From Mariniblastus sp. (GTDB taxonomy: Bacteria > Planctomycetota > Planctomycetia > Pirellulales > Pirellulaceae): a DNA stretch of 43,217 nucleotides. The stretch is taken from positions 1-43,217 of the forward strand of contig JAPKBL010000033.1 in the NCBI GenBank assembly GCA_028823415.1, written 5' to 3'. Position 1 is the stretch's first letter. Every line of letters begins with the position of its first letter. A program made the translations under genes and the position numbers. The notes below the pieces were generated by a model. The model was not told the origin of the DNA. It was given only the letters and a program-made list of their open reading frames with translations, and did not search any database. Positions 36,270 to 43,217 of this stretch are shown piece after piece.

Positions 36270-36956
36270 ATGGGATCAAGGATGAGTAAATTTACCGGCG
36301 GCAGACTGGGGATACGATTCGCTACCTGTGCGTTAACGATCGTAATTCCATTAGCAATACTTACGACTTCGACCGGCTGTATTCAGCAAATGGCACAGTT
36401 GTTGTATGTGATCAAAGGCCACAAAATACCTCCAAAATTTGCTGGGTTGGAGGGTAAGCGGGTAGCAATCTTGTGTCTCTCGGACGCCTCGGCCTATGGC
36501 CCGGATACGCTAACTTATTCGGTGGGCAAGCACGTAAGTGGCAAGATCGCCAGCGGCGTCAAGGATGTGGAAGTCGTTTCACCGGGGAAAGTTGAGTCAT
36601 GGATTGATGAGAATGGCTGGGAGGAGTCCAGCGTTGTGGCCATCGGTGAAGAAGTGAAAGCAGAGATGTTGATTGTGCTTGAAATCGGCTCTTATACAAT
36701 TCATGACGGGGCGACACTGTACAAAGGCCAGGCCGATTTGACAGTCACCGTTTATGATATCGAAAAAGGGGGACAGGTTGCGTTTTCCGATGGGCCTGAT
36801 TTTTTTGCGTTTCCAGAAAATGGGCGCCCCGTCTCTCAGACCAACAAGCGAAAGTTTGAGGCATTTTATCTTTCCCGTCTAACAGATCATATTTCTCGAC
36901 TGTTCGTTGCTTATGACAAAATGGATTCGTTCGCCGAAGACGCAATGATGAATTAG
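36270..36956 (+). CDS. Predicted lipoprotein, hypothetical
   Basis: 228 residues if started at ATG 36270 (another ATG lies at 36282; the frame is open from 36183). A hydrophobic signal is followed by T-S-T-G-C (Cys37), a lipobox. The mature part has G-K-R-V-A-I-L-C-L-S-D near 65, then alternating strands and helices (V-E-S-W-I-D-E-N-G-W, A-E-M-L-I-V-L-E-I-G). This layout resembles planctomycete lipoproteins that look like the periplasmic LpoB/CsgG-type fold, but I cannot confirm that. It ends at a strong terminator shared with the convergent VWA gene. Confidence 0.7.
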   Translation: MGSRMSKFTGGRLGIRFATCALTIVIPLAILTTSTGCIQQMAQLLYVIKGHKIPPKFAGLEGKRVAILCLSDASAYGPDTLTYSVGKHVSGKIASGVKDVEVVSPGKVESWIDENGWEESSVVAIGEEVKAEMLIVLEIGSYTIHDGATLYKGQADLTVTVYDIEKGGQVAFSDGPDFFAFPENGRPVSQTNKRKFEAFYLSRLTDHISRLFVAYDKMDSFAEDAMMN

Positions 36957-36980
36957 CATCTTGTCAGCTTGAGACAAATA

Positions 36981-37014
36981 AAAAAAGCCCGTGGTTACGA
37001 CCACGGGCTTTTTT
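36981..37014. terminator. Bidirectional intrinsic terminator
   Basis: A perfect 14-bp palindrome, A6-GCCCGTGG (36981-36994) and CCACGGGC-T6 (37001-37014), surrounds a 6-nt loop. T-runs occur on both strands. It lies exactly between the convergent lipoprotein and VWA genes and can serve both. Confidence 0.95.
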
Positions 37015-37020
37015 ATTGTC

Positions 37021-39111
37021 TTATAGTTTGGGAGGCGGGCGTTTCGTTTTTGGGACCGCATTCATTCGCGGTTGCGGAATCCTTGGCTCGGCGTTGTTAT
37101 TGTTATTGTTATTAGGGCCTGGCTCACGAGGTTGTGGGGGTGCGGTGTAGTCTTGTTCCCACTTCCACCCGATTGGAGTTTCCAATTCTCTTTGGGCTAA
37201 CAATGCCCAAGGTGTCCCGGGGTGGTCTTCGACCACACGGTTGAGGTAATTGCTTGCCTTTTCCAGTAATTTCGTGTCCTGGCTTCCGGTTTGAACAACA
37301 TCGGCAGGGACCAAAACCCAGGTGTTGTTTTGGGGGGTTTTCTTATTTTTGGGCGGGTCGAATTTTAATTTAGTTTTAATAAGCGCGAGCATTGCGTTGT
37401 ACGAGGTGGCCCTGACTTTTGCGGCAATGGCTCGCCCCATTGCCAGATCGAATCCAGCTTGCCACCGCAGCGAAACTTCATCCGGTCGGGATTCTTCACC
37501 GACTTTCAGCATTTCGTACAATCGGTTAATTTGCGGCTCGACGATCGCAGCGGTTTGTTGAGCCGCACTTACGTTAGAGACGAATGCAGCCTCGTTTAAT
37601 TTTTCAAAGCGAAGGACGGGTGATTCCAGAGTTCCTGTGGTCGTAAATGTAGCCGCCTTTACTAAGGCGGACCTAGACTCGTTGGCTTTTAACCGAGCGA
37701 GGTAGGTTTGATTGGTAACGTAGTCAGGCTTGTAGCGACGCATGATTTTGGGGTCAAAGAAATGCTGAAGAGACGCCGAATAGCTCTTCGTCTCCCATTT
37801 CTTGACGCGTCGATTGGTGTTTCGATTTGGGTGAACCGCGAAATATATCCCGCCAGTTTCATAACTCAGCCGAGTCAGATGGAATGGCCCAAACCCTGAG
37901 TCGATCATGTTTAAGTCACCAAAAGTACCTGTCGAATCGAGTCGAAGGCGTTCAGGCATAACCGATTCTGGGCCTTGCGATACAAGTGCCCATTGGGTGG
38001 ATTGATCGAACTCGGGATCTGGATCAACCCATTTGACTTCGGTGTTGGTTCTTCCAAACGGCGCAGGGACGCCGATGACGTAAACCGGCATTTGATGTTG
38101 GTTACAGATCCGAATCGCGTTGTCGACTTGATTCTTGTCATCGCCCGATTCATCGGAGACGATAATTAGCATGACGTTATTCTTCGGTTTGCCGGTGGTT
38201 TTATCGATCCGTCGGTAAGACGCGTGGTCTTTCGCCGCGATCACTACCGTTTCCATGACATTTTCAATTCCAGTCGAATCACGTTCAATAGATTGAATGG
38301 CCTCTTTGATCGTGGTTAGACTTGGTGTTGGGTTTTTCAGAAGCGGTTTGATTTGAGAACCGAAGGCGTAAACTTGCGTCAAAAGAGGTTGCTTTTTGTC
38401 GGCAAACGAAGCATGTCCCGCAGCTTGGAGGATTCCTAGCTCATCATAAATGCGATCGAACCGTTGAACGATTTCCTCGCGTTGTTCCATTAGGCTTGCC
38501 GACTGGTCAAACATCCAGACCACGACGGTTTCGCGTTCCTGCATTGACATCAGAATTTCCTGCGTCATTCGGTCAACAGCACCCGAAGCGGCTTTGACGG
38601 AATTTCCAACCGATCCTTTGACGGGAACGATTGCCATACTTTCGGCGGTTGCCTCGATGAAATCATTATCTGTGACGATGTCGGCAACGTCTCGTAATTG
38701 CATCTCGAGATCAATAGCGTCCTCTGAGATCGGATCTATGATCGGTGCTTGTGCAGCGGCAGTTTCGAATCCATCGTCGCCGTCAGCACCGATTTCTTCG
38801 GTTAGCAGTTCGTCAAACTGGATTTCCATTGGGATATCCTCTTCGACAACCTGATCGACGGCATCATCGATCATCAAGTTGACCGCTTTGACGGATTCTT
38901 CTGGCATCATGATTCGCGCAAGGAATATGATGACCACGAGATGAAACCCGAGACTTACAACCCAAAATGGAATTTCACCGTCGATCGGCGTGTCCATTTT
39001 CCCTGTTTTCACTTGCCACCAACGGCGCATACTGCGGATGCTCAACTCAATCTCCAAATTCTGGGAGAGGGTAAAACGTCTTTTCAACCATTCCCTAGTA
39101 TATTCTAGCAT
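37021..39111 (-). CDS. Membrane-anchored von Willebrand factor A domain protein
   Basis: 696 residues from ATG 39111; a TTG at 39138 would add nine. A basic cytoplasmic N-terminus is followed by one membrane helix (about 46-66) and an acidic linker. The VWA domain (about 195-345) has MIDAS motif D-Q-S-A-S (Asp202, Ser204, Ser206) after V-V-V-W-M-F, and the later metal-site region I-I-V-S-D-E-S-G-D-D. The region after 400 is helical and uncharacterised; the end is Pro/Asn-rich. Such proteins are abundant in planctomycetes; the partner is unknown. Confidence 0.8.
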   Translation of the reverse strand: MLEYTREWLKRRFTLSQNLEIELSIRSMRRWWQVKTGKMDTPIDGEIPFWVVSLGFHLVVIIFLARIMMPEESVKAVNLMIDDAVDQVVEEDIPMEIQFDELLTEEIGADGDDGFETAAAQAPIIDPISEDAIDLEMQLRDVADIVTDNDFIEATAESMAIVPVKGSVGNSVKAASGAVDRMTQEILMSMQERETVVVWMFDQSASLMEQREEIVQRFDRIYDELGILQAAGHASFADKKQPLLTQVYAFGSQIKPLLKNPTPSLTTIKEAIQSIERDSTGIENVMETVVIAAKDHASYRRIDKTTGKPKNNVMLIIVSDESGDDKNQVDNAIRICNQHQMPVYVIGVPAPFGRTNTEVKWVDPDPEFDQSTQWALVSQGPESVMPERLRLDSTGTFGDLNMIDSGFGPFHLTRLSYETGGIYFAVHPNRNTNRRVKKWETKSYSASLQHFFDPKIMRRYKPDYVTNQTYLARLKANESRSALVKAATFTTTGTLESPVLRFEKLNEAAFVSNVSAAQQTAAIVEPQINRLYEMLKVGEESRPDEVSLRWQAGFDLAMGRAIAAKVRATSYNAMLALIKTKLKFDPPKNKKTPQNNTWVLVPADVVQTGSQDTKLLEKASNYLNRVVEDHPGTPWALLAQRELETPIGWKWEQDYTAPPQPREPGPNNNNNNNAEPRIPQPRMNAVPKTKRPPPKL

Positions 39112-39409
39112 TTTCCGTTGCCAGACGTTCTTTGGCAAGGGAAATGCAGCCTCTTATTCCATGAATTCAAACGATGTGGGGACGGATTGTAGGGTTAGGA
39201 ATCGAGGATTCGAGTGGGATTGGGCCAAAATTAAAATTGTTGAATAAATAGGAGTTTAACAGAAGTTAGGTCGACACATCCCAATGTGCGGGCAAAATGC
39301 AAAATCCTTCGCAGTTTGCTATGATTAATGGCCTAAGATTTATTATCGTTAGCACCGATTCTCGAGTCTTTTCAATTCAAATGCTAATCACTGGGGCGAA
39401 ATAGCCGTT

Positions 39410-40513
39410 ATGCAAAAAACCCATTCTTTTCGAATTAAATTTTTCTTCGGTTCTCTCAAAGTTACCGCATTTTTCGTCGCATTATCAGTTTCAGCATTAC
39501 AGCATCAAGCGGTTCTTGCGGTCGGAAGCTCCATGGTTTCCCCGCCACCGCAAGGTGAAAAGATTCAACGCCCGGCGGATTCCGCTGCGGATGATAAGGT
39601 CGAAATTCCTAAACCTGAGGGACTAGTCCTTGGCACTTCCGATGGGGTTCAACTGAAATGTACATATTTCGCACCGCCCAAACAGAAAGACGAAGCGAAG
39701 GGAGTTGAATCTATCGGAGCGATGCCCTTTATTCTCTTACATGGATGGGAAGGCGATCGCCGCGAGTTACTCAAGTACGGGCGATATCTGCAATCATTAG
39801 GCCACGCAGTAATTGTTCCCGATCTTCGTGGTCATGGACAAAGCGTGTCGGCAGAAGGTTTTAAAAAACCTTTGGATTATAAGAAATTTCGCAAGCAGGA
39901 AGTGATGTCTGCACAAAAAGATATTGAGCGGTGCAAGAAATTCTTGGTTCAAAAACACAACGAGGGAGAGGTAAACATCGACCTCCTTTCGCTTGTTGCC
40001 GTTGGCGATACATCGGTTTTGGCCGTTCAATGGGTTCTGAACGACTGGTATGCTTTCCCATCTCATAACCCACGGGGGGTTAAGCAGGGCCAGGACGTCA
40101 AATCGTTGATGTTGGTTTCGCCGGTTAGGAAACTGGCTGGTATTTCAATGATGAACAATATAAAGCATCCCTTGTTCACCGGAGTCGATGGCACCGGGGC
40201 GATGCCGATGTTGGTTATTTGGAGTAGCATTGAAAAAACGTCGAAGGAATCCGAAGACATCGTAGAGATACTCGAAAAACACCGTCCTGATAATTCTAAG
40301 ATCAAAGACGAAGCCGAAAGGTTAAAGGCAAGTGCGTTAATCAAATACAACATCAAAAAGAACCGATTCTCTGGCTTGGAAATGATTGCGACACCAAGAG
40401 TCGACAAATTTTGGCAGGCGATCACCACGCGATTGTTCGAAAACAAGGTTGCAGCTAACGCGGACAAGTTTCCTTGGATCACGCGTGAAATAGACACTGG
40501 CGACGACGAGTAA
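39410..40513 (+). CDS. Secreted alpha/beta-hydrolase-fold protein without canonical nucleophile
   Basis: 367 residues with a signal peptide ending near V-L-A (residue 37). The fold markers are clear: F-I-L-L-H-G-W-E-G-D (oxyanion region, 108-116) and V-I-V-P-D-L-R-G-H-G-Q-S. At the nucleophile elbow, where G-x-S-x-G is expected, the sequence is G-D-T-S-V (199-203), with Thr at the nucleophile position. No obvious catalytic His follows. It may therefore be a non-catalytic family member. Alone on the plus strand between two minus-strand genes. Confidence 0.75.
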   Translation: MQKTHSFRIKFFFGSLKVTAFFVALSVSALQHQAVLAVGSSMVSPPPQGEKIQRPADSAADDKVEIPKPEGLVLGTSDGVQLKCTYFAPPKQKDEAKGVESIGAMPFILLHGWEGDRRELLKYGRYLQSLGHAVIVPDLRGHGQSVSAEGFKKPLDYKKFRKQEVMSAQKDIERCKKFLVQKHNEGEVNIDLLSLVAVGDTSVLAVQWVLNDWYAFPSHNPRGVKQGQDVKSLMLVSPVRKLAGISMMNNIKHPLFTGVDGTGAMPMLVIWSSIEKTSKESEDIVEILEKHRPDNSKIKDEAERLKASALIKYNIKKNRFSGLEMIATPRVDKFWQAITTRLFENKVAANADKFPWITREIDTGDDE

Positions 40514-40626
40514 AGTCGTTTACCGGAGACGTTGACTCTTTGGCAGGTGTCTACCAAACGGTGTGATCTGGGTAGCGTCGGTGTAGTTTCTAAATTCGGA
40601 TTAGTCCGCTCCGCATCAATTGGACA

Positions 40627-40671
40627 GAAATCAATTGGAATGAAATCAATTAAGCTGAAATCAATTAAGCT
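40627..40671. repeat. 15-bp tandem repeat, three copies
   Basis: GAAATCAATTAAGCT occurs twice exactly (40642-40656, 40657-40671), after a variant copy GAAATCAATTGGAAT (40627-40641). A partial fourth copy GAAAT follows. It lies between the convergent hydrolase-fold and LysM genes. A minus-strand open frame across it is treated as spurious. Confidence 0.9.
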
Positions 40672-40689
40672 GAAATAGCCAACGGCCAA

Positions 40690-41802
40690 TTAAGGTTGGT
40701 CGATCGTGGGGATCTTCAGTTTCGTTCCCGGTTTGATTCCCACGGGACTTCTCAGATTTTCTCGATTAGCGAGATAGATGTCGAGATAGAAGTCCGGTTT
40801 TCCAAAGTAGTCACTTGAAATCGACTGCAGTGACTCGTTCTCTTGAACGATGTGTTCTTTAAAGTTGTCGTAAGATTCACTTCGAGTTTTTACGTCCTTT
40901 AATTGCTGCGTTCTCGCTGTATTAAGTTTGAACGGAATGCGGCGCCGCGTATCGGTCGCTGGCGATTCCCCAATCGAATAGGTTAAATCGGTTGAGATTG
41001 GATTGTTGCCTGGGACGGAGGTGGCCGAATCCGATCTTTCTCGGGACGAGGTTTCTACAAGTGTACTGGGCGGTTGAGTCAGTGACTTAATCCTTGTGGA
41101 TTTGCGGTTGGCCCCTAACAGTTGAGGTTCGAAATCGCTTGCGGTAAATTCGGCCTCCAACGATTGTAAAAAAGGCTCCGTATCCGGCTCCGTCGGCGGT
41201 GTTATTGACGACTTTTGGGTGAGACGTCGATTCGTTGGAGATTCGCGAGTCACAATTCCGCGTTCATTTGGGGGAATTTTCTTTAATAGGACGGTTTGCG
41301 GTGATTCCAGCGAACTGCTCATGGCTCCAGCCTCGTTGGCGGCATCGGCAAAATCTGGCACATCATTAGACTGGGCGATTCCAGGGGTGCCGTTATTTTG
41401 AAAAAGAGCCACGATAGAATTATCTACGGCGTGCGAACTTGTGGATTCCGGTGGGGGCGGCGACTGTTCCTCTTCTCGGCTGCGACTATTTAAATCGCTG
41501 GGAGAAGGGAGCATGGGCGGCTGGTTTATCGAATTCCCACCAAAGGAACTGGGGGGGAGAGTAAGTCTTGGTTTAAGGGGACTGCGCATCATCCCCATTC
41601 TGGCTGGCCGTTTTTCGACGAATTCTAGATCCTGGATCGACTCGTTTGAACTCGTCTCAGATGTGTTCTGTTGAACTACGTCAATCGTCTCACCGGTCGG
41701 TCCCGACGGATGCGTATTGACGTAGGTGCCGAATCCGAATGCAATACAGAGGCAGACAATACTGATTGCAATTTGTTGAAATGAACCCATCAACGTCTCC
41801 AA
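40690..41802 (-). CDS. LysM-domain protein with single membrane anchor
   Basis: 370 residues. An N-terminal hydrophobic helix (about 10-27) is followed by a Ser/Pro/Thr-rich, probably disordered linker (30-300). A C-terminal LysM module (about 315-367) reads H-I-V-Q-E-N-E-S-L-Q-S-I-S-S-D-Y-F-G and ends K-P-G-T-K-L-K-I-P. LysM binds N-acetylglucosamine polymers such as peptidoglycan, so the protein may bridge membrane and wall. This fits the presence of dapF elsewhere in the window. Confidence 0.85.
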   Translation of the reverse strand: METLMGSFQQIAISIVCLCIAFGFGTYVNTHPSGPTGETIDVVQQNTSETSSNESIQDLEFVEKRPARMGMMRSPLKPRLTLPPSSFGGNSINQPPMLPSPSDLNSRSREEEQSPPPPESTSSHAVDNSIVALFQNNGTPGIAQSNDVPDFADAANEAGAMSSSLESPQTVLLKKIPPNERGIVTRESPTNRRLTQKSSITPPTEPDTEPFLQSLEAEFTASDFEPQLLGANRKSTRIKSLTQPPSTLVETSSRERSDSATSVPGNNPISTDLTYSIGESPATDTRRRIPFKLNTARTQQLKDVKTRSESYDNFKEHIVQENESLQSISSDYFGKPDFYLDIYLANRENLRSPVGIKPGTKLKIPTIDQP

Positions 41803-42117
41803 GTAAAAGCGAGTCTATTATTTGGTGAGCTACCAAATTCAATCCTCTCGCAAAGCGCTAGAGGATAATACGCCAATCCATGGCAAGTTAATGTAACCAA
41901 TGAAATATTGCACACTGCCGCGCAAAGACTTGAATTAACCGTGTTCTCAAAGCATTAGTGGCGATTTCGAATGCCGGATTTTGGGGTCAGGTAAACCTTT
42001 CGGGCTGTATTGTATTGTGACCGCGTCGTTGCGAAGAAGTCGGCCCGAGCCTGAATGCCATCGTTTAAAGTGATGGTAAGTTCTACTGACGGTAAAAAAA
42101 TACGTGTCCACAAAAAA
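41803..42117. other. 315-bp intergenic region with a leader hairpin of the LysM gene
   Basis: ATCCTCT (41842-41848) pairs with AGAGGAT (41860-41866), with an inner CGC/GCG and AAA triloop and a 2-nt bulge. It lies 40-64 nt upstream of the LysM start on the minus strand, so it could be in the 5' leader. Nothing else recognisable is present. Confidence 0.4.
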
Positions 42118-42146
42118 AGAGCCGCCATCTAAGCAATGGCAGCTCT
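42118..42146 (-). terminator. Intrinsic terminator downstream of secF
   Basis: An 11-bp stem (42118-42128 with 42136-42146, one C-A mismatch) surrounds a 7-nt loop. Read on the minus strand it ends in GGCTCT and then a T-run (A-run 42112-42118), about 70 nt past the secF stop. The other strand also has seven T, so it can act both ways. Confidence 0.9.
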
Positions 42147-42217
42147 CTAATTTTTTTACTCGCCCCCGCCGACGAATGGTCGTCGACCGGTATAGTTTTC
42201 GAGTCTAAATAACTGGC

Positions 42218-43217
42218 CTAGGCCGTCTCGGGATCGACTTCACCGGGGTTAAGGCCAACGGTGTTCATCAACCAAAGCAATGCTGGCGACGCGATGAAGA
42301 TAGAACTATAGGTTCCGACCAAGACACCGATGACCAGTGCGAAAGCAAATCCATGAATCGCTTCACCGCCGAAACAATAAAGGATGAATACAACGATGAA
42401 GGTTGTTACCGACGTCAGGATAGTACGGCTGAGCGTCTGTGAGATGCTGGCGTTGACAATGTCGGCATTGATCTCGGTCCGTTTTCCTCGTACTTCTCGA
42501 ATTCGATCGAATACAACAATCGTGTCGTTGAGTGAGTAGCCAATAACCGTCAACAATGCAGCGATAATTTCGAGACTAATCTTAAACTCAACGATCCCCA
42601 TGAATCCAAGTGCCCCGGCGACCCAGTGGCTAATGGCAATGGCACCGATGACAATCAGGACGTCGTGAATCAACGCGATCACCGCCGCCAAACCAAAGGC
42701 AACGTTTTGGAAGCGAATCCAAACGTATGCGATAATTCCAAGTAGACTTGCGAAAATTGCGACCAACGCTTGAACCTGAGTTTTGCCAGCGATCTGTCCA
42801 CCCACTTTACTTGTGGTTGGAAAGTAAGGCGTCTGATTGAGATTTTGACTCCAAGCCTCGATGATTTCGTCGGCTTCTTCTGCACGGGCCACTTCCATCG
42901 TGACAGTCCAATTTTCTGAAACAGTCGATGCGGCCGACTCATCTTCTTGGATGTCATCCGAGTCGACGATGATTTGCTCTTCTTCCAGTTCAAGCTCTGC
43001 AGTTTCGGAAGCTTCTATCAGCATGTTCATAAGCGATTTCCCAGAAATTCCCGGTGTAACTATTAACGTTCGGGTAATTCTGTTGGGTTTCGCAATCTGA
43101 TTGGTTGCTGGGGTTGCCGGCTTAAACTGATTGTCGCCCTCCGGTGCCTCTTGTGTTGGAGTCTCTTGTGTTGGAGTCTCTTGTGTTGGAGTCTCTTGTG
43201 TTGGAGTCTCTTGTGTT
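42218..43217 (-). CDS. secF: Protein translocase subunit SecF, or C-terminal half of SecDF (partial at 5')
   Basis: Uses proton-motive force to assist Sec export at the inner membrane. The frame is open from the window edge (43217) to TAG 42218, so the first Met at 43030 is probably internal. The visible part starts with an (E-T-P-T-Q)n repeat, then a basic linker, an acidic stretch (E-A-S-E-T-A-E-L-E-L), and the periplasmic domain (T-V-T-M-E-V-A-R). Five membrane helices follow, with the SecF signature V-I-G-Y-S-L-N-D-T-I-V-V-F-D-R-I-R-E. The first SecF helix and G-I-D-F motif are not seen and would be upstream. Fusion with SecD is likely but cannot be shown here. Confidence 0.9.
   Translation of the reverse strand, partial: TQETPTQETPTQETPTQETPTQEAPEGDNQFKPATPATNQIAKPNRITRTLIVTPGISGKSLMNMLIEASETAELELEEEQIIVDSDDIQEDESAASTVSENWTVTMEVARAEEADEIIEAWSQNLNQTPYFPTTSKVGGQIAGKTQVQALVAIFASLLGIIAYVWIRFQNVAFGLAAVIALIHDVLIVIGAIAISHWVAGALGFMGIVEFKISLEIIAALLTVIGYSLNDTIVVFDRIREVRGKRTEINADIVNASISQTLSRTILTSVTTFIVVFILYCFGGEAIHGFAFALVIGVLVGTYSSIFIASPALLWLMNTVGLNPGEVDPETA
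43151..43217 (-). repeat. 15-bp tandem repeat coding (E-T-P-T-Q)n, truncated by window edge
   Basis: TTGTGTTGGAGTCTC on the plus strand repeats four times exactly with a partial fifth copy at the edge. On the minus strand it is in frame with secF and encodes E-T-P-T-Q. The copies are identical, including third codon positions, suggesting recent expansion. Confidence 0.9.

Noticed and set aside
40063..40689. 208-aa minus-strand open frame with F-S-L-I-D repeats
   Set aside because: It is antisense to the hydrolase-fold gene. Its repeat comes from the 15-bp intergenic array, and there is no signal or domain.
1..43217. CRISPR array, tRNA, rRNA, transposase or integrase
   Set aside because: I looked for spaced repeats, cloverleaf sequences and mobile-element motifs and found none; the tandem arrays have no spacers.

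Overview
The window looks like a chromosomal segment of a marine planctomycete, probably of the Pirellulaceae type. This is inferred from gene content only: three formylglycine sulfatases, a PVC-type propeller/cytochrome c protein, an ASPIC/UnbV FG-GAP lipoprotein, a PEP-CTERM-anchored GH10 enzyme, futalosine-pathway menaquinone genes, and long low-complexity or proline-rich envelope proteins. Coding density is high with short gaps. I found no IS element, prophage, CRISPR array, rRNA or tRNA.

Layout. 1-65: repeat-coded tail of a possible upstream gene. 144-2828: ASPIC/UnbV FG-GAP lipoprotein interrupted by one in-frame TGA at 2136, followed at SECIS distance by a stem-loop. 2973-4785: dapF and a DUF374 acyltransferase. 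4804-7198 (minus): HTTM/DoxX-like membrane protein, Tat-exported sugar isomerase-like protein, and a 67-aa colicin-immunity-like protein. 7752-8993: PLP trans-sulfuration enzyme behind a potentially structured leader. 9101-9769 (minus): Cys-rich secreted protein. 10309-12241: mqnA-mqnC. 12326-26231: carbohydrate and sulfate-ester block (cupin-like Tat protein, three sulfatases, PVC cytochrome protein, DUF962 protein, GH10, GH16, seven-bladed FG-GAP propeller). 26607-32878 (minus): AsmA-like giant, MFS transporter, tilS. 33106-36956: small membrane protein, rny, ymdB-type phosphodiesterase, lipoprotein. 37021-43217: VWA membrane protein (minus), alpha/beta-hydrolase-fold protein (plus), LysM protein (minus), and the C-terminal part of SecF/SecDF (minus), which runs off the window.

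How it fits together. The central block suggests periplasmic or surface attack on sulfated polysaccharide: sulfatases remove sulfate esters, GH10 (xylan-type) and GH16 (laminarin-type) cut the backbone, the propeller/cytochrome protein may oxidise sugars, and the MFS permease could import products. The last two links are inference. rny next to a ymdB-type gene is a familiar pairing, and mqnA-mqnC indicates menaquinone made through futalosine.

The most interesting item is the TGA at 2136. The frame stays open across it, the missing conserved C-terminal domain follows in the same frame, and a hairpin with a G in its 5-nt loop starts 15 nt downstream, with its apical loop 20 nt from the TGA. Selenocysteine insertion would explain this; a nonsense mutation or sequencing error is the alternative. 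A second theme is short in-frame tandem repeats, several with a 15-bp period, at 1-60, 7796-7825, 40627-40671 and 43151-43217, plus a 57-bp duplication at 1896-2009. A canonical G-quadruplex repeat lies at 36092-36119.
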